Source: Rhizoctonia solani
Taxonomy: Eukaryota; Basidiomycota; Agaricomycetes; Cantharellales; Ceratobasidiaceae
Length of the DNA stretch: 64,000 bases
Assembly (NCBI RefSeq): GCF_016906535.1
Contig: NC_057370.1
Location: 1,860,001-1,924,000, forward strand
Direction: 5' to 3'
The notes beneath the pieces were generated by a model, which had not been told where the DNA came from, searched no databases, and saw nothing but the letters and a program-made list of their open reading frames with translations. Numbering within the stretch: position 1 is the stretch's first letter; each line of letters opens with the position of its first letter. A program made the translations under genes and the position numbers. Positions 1 through 14,276 of the stretch are shown here, one piece after another.

Positions 1-2588
1 GTTTGGACGATCCGACGCGCTGCGCTAGCTGTGTTCTTTAATTCTCCAAGTCTAGTATTGATAAGCTCTTCCCGCGAGCTGAAAAAAGAATCGTGTACGA
101 GATCCAGAGGCGCGGATTGATAAGGTGTCTCAAACGCTCCTGGGATGGGTGCAAACAGAATGTCCCAAAAGAGGAAACCAAATAACGTCGACACAATAGC
201 ACCTTCTGAATGAAACCTGCTCAACATGAGTTACTGCACATCGAGCTGATATATCCACAGCATATACCTACCCTCTAAAGCCGAGGCCTGCATAGTATTC
301 GAGGGCAAGGGTTTCTACGTTTACCTCGCCCTCTTTGCCGGCCCATATTGATTTACCCGTCCACTTGGACCGTTGGTTATTATTAGTTATGGGTAGTGAC
401 GATGAGGGGGAGCCACTAAAATGCATCATAATAGCTTTATCCATTGGGGATGGGGAGATTTTGGGTGGACTTTCGGGATTCTTGGATGGTGAAGTTGATG
501 TTTGTGGGGTGTATACTCTACTGCCTTCAATTTGGACTTCTACAGCCACCTTGAGATCATCCTCACACACATACTGCTCGTCCAGGGGCAAACGAAGTTG
601 CTTTTCTAGCCTTTTCAGGCGGCGTAGTAGCATAGGGCGACTGCCTGAATAGGGGTTAAGTAAGAAACGTTGGCTTGACAATAACTACATAGCTACCTAT
701 GAATACTAGTTCGTCCTTGAGCCCTATTTGTAAATAGTCTCGTGCTTGGCGAAGGTTTGCCTCTCCCCCACCCATATATTTGGTATAAATGAGGGCCATT
801 CGGTCGTACCAACGACCTCGTTTGCTTCGCCTCCACCTGGTTTGGCGAAGCAACGCTGCAAGAAGTTTGGCCTCCATATCGTACCTTTTCAGCGCTCCAA
901 AGCATTCTGCGGCCTTATAGGCTAGTCGAGTCAAGAGATAGCCTAATAATTACCTTAACAATTCGTCGGACATCGTGTATGTTGGTGTGCGCACCTTCTT
1001 CAAACCTCTCTAGACCCCTCTCACGGTGTGATTTATCTTTTAAGTACGCAACCAACAGGTTCCATCTATCCGAATGAGAGCCCCAGATGTCGACAACATC
1101 TTGAGAGGCTTTCAGTCGGTCAAACTTCGCTCCTTGAGGTTGGCCAGCTCCAGCAAGTATGTTCTCGACTTCGTTCAAAAGTAGAGATATCTCCATGTAT
1201 CTTAGTAAGTCGCTACGTGCTGGAAAAACATCTGCTGTTCGTTTATACTCGTATATAGGGTAATTGCGTTTTCCTGCTAGCGATAAAATAGCTGAAAGCA
1301 TAATCGAATTAGCTTCGGATTGCTCAGTGCTACAAATTTATTAAGTGCCTTGAGTCAAACACACGAAGATGTTTAAATCACATACCTTCGGAAATAGACC
1401 ACACTCACTAAGTGTAATGTCTGGATAACATGTTCCAGGAGTCTGAAGCATGCACCATAGAGTTCTCTACACATCTCTCGTACTCGGCGTTCTTGAAGAG
1501 GTAAGTTTTGTACTTTTCCAGAAACTTGGGGAGGTTTAAATGGGAACAATGCTTGCCAATCGTTAGCATGCCTTTTTAAGGTGGGATTGGAAGTTTTTCT
1601 AGCGGTAGCGAATGGCAACGTAGTTTGCGTGGAGGTCGAGTGCAGGATAGCCTTTACCAAATCATCACGAGTTGATTTAGACTTTGAAGGAATCTTCAAC
1701 CGTTTCCCCATAAGTTTCAACTCTTCAATATTCAGACATTCGAGTAGTTGAGCAGGAGTAGCCGCACTAGTATCTTCCAGAAAAACAACTGACTCAGGCG
1801 GCGGTTCGACACGAGTAGTCAGAGCCGAAGCGCCATCACCCGAGGCGGGGTTACCGGATGTGTTGAGAGTTGGAGCGCAAGTGTCCTCGTCATCGCTGTC
1901 CAGTGTAAGGTCGATCACATCCGTTTGAGCGGATAAAATAGGAGGAGAGTCTTTTGAGTGGAAGTAGCCTGAAAGGTCTAAGAGAGTATCGGCCATGGTT
2001 CTAGGTACCTCAGCCTCAACCACAAACTTGCAAAATTCCGAAGCATAGCTTTCCTTCAGTTGATCGAAGCGAAGCCATTTGCCTCGTTTCCGTTGAACCA
2101 AGCGTGAAATGAGATACTGTTGGAAGTCTACCGAGGGCCGCTTAAGTGACACAGGAGCACTATGTATTCCAAAACTTACAGTTGGCGTGCTTAATACCGT
2201 TTAGAATTGCAATTTCAGAAGAGTTGAATAGATGAGATTCGTGTTCCAAGACGGTGTCAATCATCTCTAAGAGCTTAAATTAGAATTGTATTGTCTATAG
2301 GGAGCCGAAACACCTTACCAAGTAGTTTAGTGACATACATGCTCTTCGAAACTTCGGTCTGTGATGAGTCAACGGTATTATTACCTCGATTGTCGGATTC
2401 TGAGCGGTGCGCTTGAATCGTACGTTCACCGTCATTATCGGTGGTACCCAATAGATGGTATGAGGCGTCTTTCTCTTCTGATTTGACCAAAGGATCGAAA
2501 TCCCCATCCTGTGGGTGTTAAAATCAGTTATAGAGACGCCATTCACACCAATGTGACTTGGGAAACGACGCACCCGGAAGAACAACAT
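1..2588 (-). CDS. FAN1: FAN1-like structure-specific nuclease (3' end outside window)
   Basis: Fanconi-associated nuclease family: a 5'-flap endo/exonuclease that acts in interstrand crosslink repair in the nucleus. Joined exons give, in order, a leader with VTKLLEMIDTVLEHESHLF, a QRKRGKWLRF segment, an acidic linker, a SAP-type DNA-binding stretch (about 1,650-1,760; LLECLNIEELKLMGKRL), a TPR-like middle (ALKRYDMEAKLLAALL), and SRPMLLRRLKRLEKQLRLP. The entry to the VRR-NUC domain follows (ETLALEYYAGLGFRG, then FLFWDILFAPIPGAFETPYQ). The catalytic PD-(D/E)xK residues would lie beyond position 1, so the gene is partial. The start at 2588 is the least certain point: a five-codon first exon spliced to a GAT GGG GAT exon. 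No N-terminal UBZ zinc finger is seen. The order and spacing of motifs match the family well; I see no frame break. Confidence 0.9.
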
Positions 2589-2804
2589 AGATGCACTGCA
2601 GTTAACAATATAGCTTCTTTGCATTAAAACGGTTTTAATCAAGAGAGGATTTCACAATGTCTCATGAATAAGTCCCGGAGACACTGACAAGATGAGTGTG
2701 GGCGAGTTGAAGGTGGCAATTTGAAATATTGGATCCATAGCGTTATCAAAAGGTCCAATGACATGGTTCTCAACAGTTCCCTTGTTTTAATCGGACATGT
2801 ACAT

Positions 2805-4694
2805 CTATCGGTCTTGCCATTCCAGACTACCTATCAGAGCGATTCTTCCTACCAATGACACCTGACTTGGTGCTAAAACAGTAATCTTTCGCCGGGGGAT
2901 ATCAATCGCAGTGCTACACGTAAACAAGAGCCTGTAAATTACACCGAAACGGTGACAGAACAAAAGCGTACTTACACAATCAAGAATCCATTGACTTCTT
3001 GCTGAAGAAGCATTTGGTCCGAAGGCGGTGAATCGAATGGTGCTAGTAGTGCCAAAACGCTGTGAAGAATTCCTCCAGATTCAACATCGACTCGTACAGG
3101 TTGAATTTCACCTATAGCCCTTGTCGCACCAATGGGCAACGCTGAACTCGGCACAAGCACAGCTAACATACTCTGGTCACGTTGTGTACGAATATTCAGC
3201 CATTAAATACTTACTACTTCCGATCCTATATATTTGAAGATCACTTGCATTCAAAGTTATTGAGAAGGGTGACAGTGTCGTTTCCGTTGTCGCTTCCCCT
3301 CCAAGTTGAGCAGTCGCAGGATTCATAGAAGGAGGAAGGTACAGAGGAGTTCCATAGAAGTATGCACGGATTTGCGACGCTATCACCCTCGTCTGATATG
3401 CATAATCCAGCTCAACCACCTAACGAGGTAGGGCCAGTAAGGGAAAGAAGTTTATTGCTTTATATGATTACTCACGCCGCCTGATTTTGGCACCTTTAAC
3501 ACATTGATGCCACTAGAACCTCCAAAGACCCTCTGAAGTTCAACACTGAGTTTGTCGTGGCCCATCACAAGAATCGTATTGACTGGAACAACTTGGTTTC
3601 AGACACCAAAACCGCTATGGGGGTCGACTTACCGTCAAAGACCTCTACGCATGTTTTGATCAAGTTGTATTTGCTATCTCCCTGAGCGTTAGAAGTAGAA
3701 AATGCGGCTGGAGTATCAATAATCAATCCTGATGCATTCACTAAATTGAATGTGTTATTACAAATAATTTTTCATGGAAACACTGTGCCTACAGGTGTGG
3801 TCTTGTTGAAACTTCTGCTTGACGCCGTCTGCCAGGGTGCGGATTAGTTTTTCGATAAGTTGCTGGTTACGTTTCGCATCTGAATGGCCGAACCAGTGCA
3901 CCACCGGGAGTAAGGCCGAAGAACTCAACGCGGTTGGAGCAGATGTGGCGGTCGCCCCAAACGGGTTTGCGGGTGTACAAGTAGGAATTGCAGAGGACAG
4001 TGGACATGCGGAGACTGTTCCAGGTATTGTCCAACCTCCCTAGAGTGTATCAAGTGAGGCAGAGGGGAGAGCAGTAGGGGAAAATGTACACACATCGCTA
4101 ACGTCAAGATTAACAAGCGTCGGGCACCAACTGCGCCCTCTAATCGCGTAATTGCACCATATTTTACAAGCACTAGTTTTTCCTGAATTTTCAGGACCAA
4201 GCACGAGTACTCGAGGAGGACGTGATTTGGCAGTTTCTGGCTGATTCGCTGTTAGAGCACGGTACGCGAGTATTCGCATCTGCTCGAATGCCGTATGGAT
4301 ATTGATTAATGGTACCATAGGAGTTTCGTCAGAAGTATACTCTGTAGAAGGTCTGCCCGTGACGTGTGAGGAAGGTAAGTATAGACACAATAGCTCAGCC
4401 AATTGAACAGCTTATCTCAAGGGTGCATCCATACCAAGTAAAGACTGCTGCCTTACACTCTCCCCCAAATAAATACGATCTTCCGGGTGCAAGTTCGGCC
4501 CCATAGACTTCAGCAGTTCCAGAAGTCAACTAACCCAATATACTAAGATCTTCCCCCCTGCTCACGTACGAAATAAAACCTACCCTAATAGCGAGTGACG
4601 TGTTTGCCTCTAGCTCAAATCTATATTCCGACTTAGCAATTAGGTCCCAGTTTCGATAGTCAGAGACATTGGTGGATTTAACAGTTTCAGACAT
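2805..4694 (-). CDS. CLP1: Clp1-type polynucleotide 5'-kinase / pre-mRNA cleavage factor subunit
   Basis: CLP1 is a subunit of pre-mRNA cleavage factor IA; relatives phosphorylate RNA 5' ends. The start at 4694 opens the N-terminal beta domain (DYRNWDLIAKSEYRFELEA, then SGTAEVYGAELAPGRSYLF). A P-loop region follows with SDETPMVPLINIHTAFEQM and the Walker A segment LGPENSGKTSACKIWCNYA, then LVNLDV. The C-terminal domain shows YFYGTPLYL, SPFSITLNASDLQIYRIG and a last exon ending IALIGSLEWQDR-stop at 2805. The P-loop keeps the GK(T/S) core but reads GPENSGKT; whether kinase activity is retained cannot be told. It is split by several introns of about 50 nt. It lies head-to-tail upstream of FAN1 (about 216 bp apart) and diverges from the NADH dehydrogenase across about 210 bp. 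Confidence 0.9.
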
Positions 4695-4905
4695 GATAAG
4701 CCCAATACACCTTATAACCGTGTTTCACTGGTGAGTTTAAGATCCAGCGACTGCCTTGGTTGGTTCCTTGGACGAGGCCGTGCGAAATAATCATGTGATG
4801 GGTTATAGGGCTCTTGTACATCAGGGTCCCGTGTCGCCGCTGACGTCAAGCTGGATAACGTTAGCAGAGGGTTGTGCGCTTCGACCATCCACTGGCCCAG
4901 TCAAT

Positions 4906-7657
4906 ATGATACCAGTTCGCCGCACGACGGCAACACTGGTCAAGGCCTTCGTGCCGATGCCAAGGTATTACAGGCCATTGACCGGTTTTAGACGAGCTCC
5001 TCTATTTTCCAATGAGTTTGCGTACAGCTCCAAGTTCAGCACCACCATTCCTCGTCGTGCGGATCCATCGCCTATCCCTGGATCACCCGCACCTCTCCCC
5101 CCCTCCCGATCTAGCATAATCTTGAGACGTTCTGTCACTGGATTGAAATGGGCTGGCTTCCTTATTGGGAGTTCAGTTCTTGGCATTGGTTTACTCACTG
5201 GCGCGCTCTTTATTCACGACGTATTTACTTACAACGACAGACATCTAGAAAAGGTACCTGTTAATCCTCTGGCACTCAAACCTGAAACTGGCGGCCCGAA
5301 GAACTTGCCCATTGCTAGCTCACTCGTCGGCGACGAAGAGGATGAAGAGGCGAAATACCTGTCAACGAAACCACGCCTTGTCATTGTTGGTGGTGGATGG
5401 GGGGTAAGTAAACTTGTATATGAGTCTCGCCTACAATCTTGTCAATTAATGCACGCATTTAGGCTGTCGGCGTTCTCCAAAAGTTGCACCCAGCTGATTA
5501 CCATGTTACTATCGTTTCGCCAGAGACATACACGAATTTTACACCCCTGCTTCCTTCGGCTGCTGTTGGCACGGTTCAAGTTCGTAGCTTGATTGAACCG
5601 CTGCGCAAACTAGTTGCTCGTGTGCATGGCCATTTTGTCTGTGGAAAAGCTGTGGATATTGCGTTCTCGGATCAGCTGCTTGAAGTTGAAACTCAATCAG
5701 GAAACGGGACGCGTCGGATGTATATCCCGTAAGTACATGTGTCATTCCATATCCCATTGTTGACTCCTGCCCAGATATGACAAGCTTATTATTGCTGTTG
5801 GCTCGGTTTCGGCTCAGCATGGGGTACCCGGTCTTGAGAACTGCTTCCAATTGAAGAACATCCGTGATGCTCAAGCCATTCGCCGACGCATCTATGGTCA
5901 GAGTGATTTATAAATACGTGTGCTGCCTATTCTCACCGTCGAAGCAGACAATTTTGAGATTGCTGCGTTACCCACTACCAGCTCAGGGGAGCGCAAACGT
6001 CTGTTGTCTTTCGTCATTTGTGGTGGTGGTCCCACAGGCGTTGAAACCGCAGCGGTGCGTATCCTTCTCCCATAACTTGTAGGAAATCCTGATAATTTTT
6101 TGCATATAGGAAATTTACGATCTCTGCCAGGAAGATATTATGCAATACGTACGTGTCGTTAAATCGCTTTATTCTATATACTTAATTGTAAATCAGTATC
6201 CAAAACTCCTGCGAGAAGAAGTGTCCATTCATATCATTCAATCTCGGTGCGCACGAGCTTATTGTTAAGAGGTGTATAAAGTACAAACTAACGTGAACAG
6301 CGATCATATCTTAAATACCTACTCCGAGAGTATCTCGCAATACGCTGAGGTGAGTTTAATCTTACCTTAGTTCTCGCATTACTTGATATACATCGCGTCC
6401 ATAGCAAAAGTTCAATCGCGACAATGTCAATATTATTACAAACGCACGGGTCAAGGCTGTTTATCCAGACCGAGTTGAATACGAGCAACGCGAACCAAAC
6501 GGAAAGGTTCTTTATTCAATCCCATCGAACTTTGTCCTTTGGAGCACTGGTATTGCAATGAACCCGTTCACCCAGCGCGTCAGCAACTTGTTACCAAATC
6601 AAGTTCACAGGAAGGTGGGACGTGTTTCATATAAATTATACTAGGTTGTTAATGTGCATTACAGGCGATTGAGGTCGATGCTCATCTTCGTGTGAAAGGA
6701 GCACCTCTCGGAACTGTATACGCAGTTGGCGATGCCAGCACGGTTGGTAACTTTTTTCGATTTTCTGCGAGACAAAGTTAATATTCGTCTCAATAGATTG
6801 AAACCTCGATTGTTGGCCATCTATTGGAACTCGTCGACGAAGCAGATAAGAACAAAGACGGTCGTATTGACTATGATGAATGGGAAATCATGGGTATGAA
6901 TATCAACAAATACCTAAGTATTATGACCATCAACTGATATCGTACACAGCAACTCGCATCCGTAAAAAGTTCCCAATGACAGACCAGCATATAGCGAAGC
7001 TACGCGAACTTTTTGACGCATATGACAAAGACCATGACGGCAGTCTCGGCCTAAACGAATTGGTTGTGTTGCTAGAAGAATTGGGAAACAAAATCACTGC
7101 CTTGCCAGCGGTAAGAACAATAACTGTATCATTACAACTTACCTTATCACCATTGTACAGACGGCGCAAGTAGCTTCTCAGCAGGGTAAATATCTGGGTA
7201 GAAAGTTGAGCAAGCTCGCCAGGCAGAAGCGCATTTTAGCTGCCAACGATATTGATTTTGATGATGATGCTACGTATTCCGACCCTTTCAAGTATAAGCA
7301 CTTGGGGAGTCTTGCGTACATTGGAAACGCTGTGAGTATAGGCGCTTCGTGAAGTCATTGGTCGGCTAACTCCGTCATAGGCTGTGTTTGACCTCGGAGG
7401 TACATCATTTATGGGAGGACTTGTAAGTTTCAATCGGCCGATCAAGTACATAGGCTAATCATTGAACTAAATCTTGATAGGCTGCAATGTATGCGTGGCG
7501 TAGCGTCTATTGGAGCGAACAGGTCTCGATGCGTACCCGCGCATTACTAATGATTGATTGGATTATCAGGTTCGTGTGGCTCAAGCGACCCTTCGGAGAC
7601 CCATCATTAACCCTAACTACCAGAGGTGTTTGGGGACGGGACTTGTCCAAGCTATAG
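4906..7657 (+). CDS. Alternative (type II) NADH dehydrogenase with EF-hands, mitochondrial
   Basis: A rotenone-insensitive, non-proton-pumping NADH:ubiquinone oxidoreductase of the NDE/NDI family, on the mitochondrial inner membrane. The start at 4906 (MIPVRRTTATLVKAF) begins a basic presequence; an in-frame codon at 4756 is upstream of it and looks unlikely. A membrane segment follows (GFLIGSSVLGIGLLTGALF). The first dinucleotide fold reads PRLVIVGGGWGAVGVL, then TNFTPLLPSAAVGTV and the second fold FVICGGGPTGVETAAEIYDL. Between the NAD domain and the C-terminus sit two canonical EF-hand loops, DKNKDGRIDYDE and DKDHDGSLGLNE, so calcium control is likely; in characterised fungi EF-hand forms face outward. 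The last intron joins ...DWII(R) to GVWGRDLSKL-stop. About ten short introns. Divergent from CLP1. Confidence 0.93.
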
Positions 7658-10428
7658 ATTCATTTAACGATTCAGCAGCGAGATACTTGAAATATGGAAC
7701 GTAGGGCTAATTTGGAGACCCAAGTATGACTGTTTTCATTGTTTAGACGTAATATAGGTTTGCATGCTTTCATCTCGATGATGTCTTATGTCAACAAGAA
7801 GGCTGAATATATGCATGTTTTTCGTCTATCGCATTCTACAATACTGAGCTCTCAGTAATCACCATATTCTGTGTGAGATAGCCTCAAGGCAGTGCAGCGC
7901 TGTGACATTCTAAGGCTACGCGAAAAGTCTACTGCACTTCAGTGCTTTTCATCCACCGTTCAGCATCCACTCCTACAGAACCTTGTTGGGTCGGCTTCGC
8001 TCTTATGAATAGTCCCATCAAGACTTTGATTCTCAGTCAGATATGCAGTACATCCATGCCTCCATACGCACTACAACCAAGGTAGGTATCACTCCCCCGA
8101 AACTTTGTTCGAGCTGTTGGTACTTCCGTCTCTGGTCGCCCGCTGATTAATCTATCAGGATGAATTTGCTCATTGAATTTGATTACCGGTAAACATACTG
8201 CAAGTAGTAAAGCAGCAACTCACATAGGCTACAGACTTAGGCTTTTCATGCATCAGAAGGTAGCCACTCAATTCACCCCTTCGATACATTCTTCCACTGG
8301 TTAATACCTGCTCCATTGGCTGGTTTCTCGGACCTGAAGTGGATCTTTCGGGTAGGAATATTGTGGCGGTTTTCCTCGAGGCAAGACCATTGATACTGAG
8401 TTACCTCGCCTTTCCAAAAAGCTGTACTCTGCCATAGATTGAAATACTCCCTCTTTCTCCACTATAGTTCTATCTCAATTGAGATGCATGCACAGCACAG
8501 GGCCTTGAACTATGCCGCATATTAGGAAACTCATGCCTGGAACACGACTGAGCGATAGGCACAGGGACAGGCATCGTGTTTGTACATTATCTAAATGTAG
8601 TAACTTGAGGCGTTCTGCTATCAACCTGGTACCACTTATCAAAGCTATTAGTAGACATGGCCACTCGTAGTTGGGCGAAGGATGGGCAGATTACTGTGTA
8701 ATTAAGCTTGACAATTGTTTTTACTAAGGCGCGGTGACGCTACTCTAGGATACTGTTTTTGGCTTGGAGCTGAGACTGGCAGGCTAAATTAAACTTAATT
8801 TATGGAGAGTAGTAAGTCGTGTAATGTTCATTATCCCATCACCAGACCCATGTCCGTTCTCTGGACAATCCATATATTGATTCTCGGATTCTTTCGTGAA
8901 CAGGAGTCAGTTCACCAGTCAATCCACGTTGCGTTCTTCATTTTGTGAGCCATCACCCTGGGTTATGTCCCATAGCTCAATCCATGTATACGGGCATCAG
9001 AATGGTTCCGTATAAACTCAAACACCCTAGGTGTTTTGCCACTTGAAATGACATTGCTTTAAGGATATCGTGTCTCTTTTTTTACCAGTATATAAATTGA
9101 GCTCCATCTTAGGGCGCAAAGCTTATCTAGTGTCCCTGGTCAGGTGTTCGTTAAGTGGATTGCACCAATTTTCCACCCAACGCTATCAAAGAAACAAATA
9201 GACGAAGTTAATAACTCTGTCTGATAATTCCAGCCAAAATCCAGCCATACTTGAAGTCTTACATGAGCTTCGGAAACTAGCCTTCTTCTGGTAAGCCTTC
9301 GGAAAGAAATGTGTATGAGATACTAACCGAGGCGGGCAATAATTATTAAGTTAATTATAAACACTCAAACGATGCATATGTACAATATTGGGGGAAGTGT
9401 AACCTAATTATAAAATCTCCGAAACTATGGTGGATATAATCTGGTTGGATATACTCGCTTGCGAGCATTTTTACAATAGCGCATGACATAGCGTGTACAA
9501 GAGAAATCCACTAGAACGCATCAAAGCCAATACTCTATGTGCCCATCTTTTGCACTGCCCTGCATTACATAAGTCCGACATATGGCGATCCAACATCAGG
9601 CTGTGCCCCGACACATCCCACCATCCCTTCTCACCTTTTCCAGAACATTGTCTTTGTTGCAACCAAATGCTATGCTACACACGACTTTTTAACCAGCGTG
9701 TTTCCTGTAGAACATTCCGTGCTCTCATTCTCATCCCGTAACCCTTAGTTGGAAAGTGATGCTCTTCATCGACATAATTGTTGCCTGGCCTACACCACGC
9801 GTACCCACCGCCTTTATGCGTTCTTACCAAAATCGACTTGCATAACTGGCCGAATTCAACTGGGCAGAGTGCTGATTGGAGCAATCGGCTTTCACTAACG
9901 CGGGAATAATGGCATATTCATGAGCGCTTATCCCACATGGTTTCTGGTGGAACATACAATACTCGAGCATTTGAATATCCTAGGAGGCCTATTGGAGATG
10001 CAACATACTCATTGTTCACGAATTCCGACGTGGTGCCGTCCCCTGGACACCTCGGGGATGACCCATTCGTATTTGCGTCCCGCCAATCCTGTGTTTTCCC
10101 TATATGGGAATTTGATTGGAGGTCAAGTCATTCGAATTTCCTGAAGCACGCCACCTTCACCGACTGTGATCTGCCTGTGACTGACTACGCACCTCGACTT
10201 CTCGCTACTATGCCGTATTTCCCTAATTGCAATCCTAATACGGCCCCTGTCCATAGTCTTTTCTCCAGAATCTCACCGCACATCGGCAGCACAGCCCGCC
10301 CTTGCCTCCGGCTTGTATAAAACTGACCGCCGTTTCGACATCCGGCTTGTCCATTCCCCGTTAACTTCATCAATCGCCACCAACAGCTGCGCCCTTGGGC
10401 TTGATTGTAACCAACTATATCTGTAACG
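7658..10428. other. Gene-poor interval (about 2.8 kb)
   Basis: No protein I recognise on either strand. The open frames here (for example around 9,490-9,740 and 9,920-10,320) overlap each other in several frames and show no domain motifs. I also see no tRNA. The right part is probably the promoter and 5' leader of the Zn2Cys6 regulator. Confidence 0.5.
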
Positions 10429-11557
10429 ATGCCCTCGTCCTCGACACCATACGCCAAGACCGTACAAGTTGGCCGGTCCAGGTCTGACGTTTCCCTTATG
10501 AGGGACAAGAACGGTTGCATTACTTGCCGCGTTCGCCAGAAGGTTAGCTATGCGTGCTCAAAGTCGAATATAGACCTTCAACTGGAATATGGTTTTTAGA
10601 AATGCAGTGGTATCGAGATCGGTCAAACAAGCTGTGGAGACTGCTTGCGACTCAACATTCAGTGCCTTGGTGTCACTCACAATCGACCTGACTGGTTGCG
10701 CAATGTATGTCTACTATATTCCGATTCAAATTCTCATACTGATCATAACACCCACCTCAGCCTGAGGCTCTCAAGGAGACCAAATACCGCATCAAGGTCG
10801 GTTTCATCTCAGCTGTCGTACTCGCCCAGGGCTTAGCTGATTTGGTCTATTCTAGCACTACCTAACTGAGCATCCTGTTCCACGGGGTCGCGGTCCAACT
10901 CCAAAGCGTCCCCATTTGGATTTTTATGACTTGATTGAAAAGTACTCTCCGCGCATCCCAACTACAGGTCAGTCAGCACCTCTCTCTACAAGCGTGGTCG
11001 CTAACCTCAAACTCAGAGGAGTGCCATCAATATGTGAAGCTCGACCAACTCCAGCCGATGTCACCCGAGTCACCGTCAACAAATTACCCAGGCGGATATC
11101 TTTCAGTCCCGACCAGCCACTATGGGTCACCGACTTCATCGTCTCCCTCCTCTTCTTATACGGCAATGCCTAGTACGCCAACGAATCTCAGCGACGATTT
11201 GTTTGCGTCAACCGATATGTGCAACTATGCAGGTGGAATAATGACTCCCGAACTGTTCTACACCCAACAACAGGGTTCGTAAGCTTCGTGTTTGACGCAA
11301 GCAGTTTTACTTATTGTGAATGCAATCCATTTGCAGGGATTTCCTACCACGATGCATACGTGCCTTTGAACTCAACCTTCGAGCAATCAGTATCTCCAAC
11401 CGCTAGCCAAACTTCCACTGGTGGCAGTCCCTATCGCCTTAACTATGCGCCCCCGGAATCTTTGTTTCTCACCAGCATTAGCCCCAACTCTCAGTATCAC
11501 CAGTACACCCACAACCACCTATCTGGACAGACAAGTCCCAGTGCGCGGCGCCAGTGA
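10429..11557 (+). CDS. Small Zn2Cys6 (Gal4-type) transcription factor
   Basis: Probable nuclear DNA-binding regulator. The first exon starts at 10429 and reaches CITCRVRQK; an intron follows, and the next exon supplies KCSGIEIGQTSCGDC and LRLNIQC. Together these form C-x2-C-x6-C-x8-C-x2-C-x6-C, the fungal binuclear zinc cluster. GVTHNRPDWLRNPEALKE follows, then a low-complexity Pro/Ser/Tyr/Gln tail with no visible middle-homology domain. The protein is only about 260 residues, much shorter than classic Gal4 family members. An intron in the tail (donor after CAACAACAGG) keeps the frame through to a TGA at 11557. It is related to the regulator at 17295-18296, sharing the intron position inside the zinc cluster and the PDWL(R/K) segment. 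Target genes are unknown. Confidence 0.78.
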
Positions 11558-12337
11558 TAGGTCGATTTCACTTTTTTTCTTCCTCCCCTTGTATTTTAGC
11601 TAGCTGTGCGATTCGCCCATGTCTCGGTTGTTTCATCAATGGTTTTTAGATTGTTTTATCACTATGTCTCATTGTATTTTCGTATACCAGTTGATAAATA
11701 ATGAAATTAAGTATTTTCACCTTGCTTGCGAGTTATGAATATGACGGGAGCCCGAGCCGACTGGATCAGAAACGGCTAGCAGCACAGCTTTGCCCGCAGT
11801 CACCCGAAAATACGTATACCAATATTAAGAGAATCTATGCGCCCAATCAGCTCTCGTCTGAGGTTAAATGGTTACGGCTAGGCCCACCGAGGCATCTACA
11901 CATCGGGAAAACACTGTAAACCTAGTTGCGTATCCTTTGATAGCCGAGTCGAATTCTCGTATTGGTAAGATCGCGCAGTTATCCAATGGTAAAAGGCAAG
12001 TCATGGGCAGAGTTCAGCGAATGACTGGTCGAGACCACTAAATTCCTAGCCTTTTCTCCTAATTCCTGGCTTACGATACTTGAATATGATTGCGAATCAA
12101 AGGAACATCCTTGAATGCGCATACATCGGCTAATACTCGGTATTGCGAATAGTCCCACCATCATCTAATGTTAACGGAAGAGATCGGATGTGAAAGGATC
12201 GGGCCGGTTTGGAATACGGAAAAGACATTTTATTTGCACTTCATGACGCACAAAAATGTAGACCTCCGTTGATATTTTTTGTTAGGTGGAGCAGTACACC
12301 GAATGGTTCATTCAACGGCAAACAAAAAAAATTAAGT
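11558..12337. other. Intergenic region between convergent genes
   Basis: About 780 bp between the stops of the convergent Zn2Cys6 gene and ATP2. I see AT-rich 3' untranslated sequence (for example TTGATAAATAATG near 11690-11703) and no coding signal. The 72-codon open frame at 11701-11919 has no recognisable motif. Confidence 0.5.

Positions 12338-14276
<1,939 letters not shown>

Noticed and set aside
4756..4905. Upstream in-frame start for the NADH dehydrogenase
   Set aside because: The added 50 residues are not presequence-like and lie in the short divergent promoter; the ATG at 4906 gives a good mitochondrial presequence.
9937..10320. 127-codon plus frame before the first Zn2Cys6 gene
   Set aside because: Overlaps other frames equally open; no motif; more likely promoter or leader.
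11946..11962. T-loop-like CGAG-TCGAATT-CTCG hairpin
   Set aside because: No acceptor, D or anticodon arm can be folded around it, so not a tRNA.
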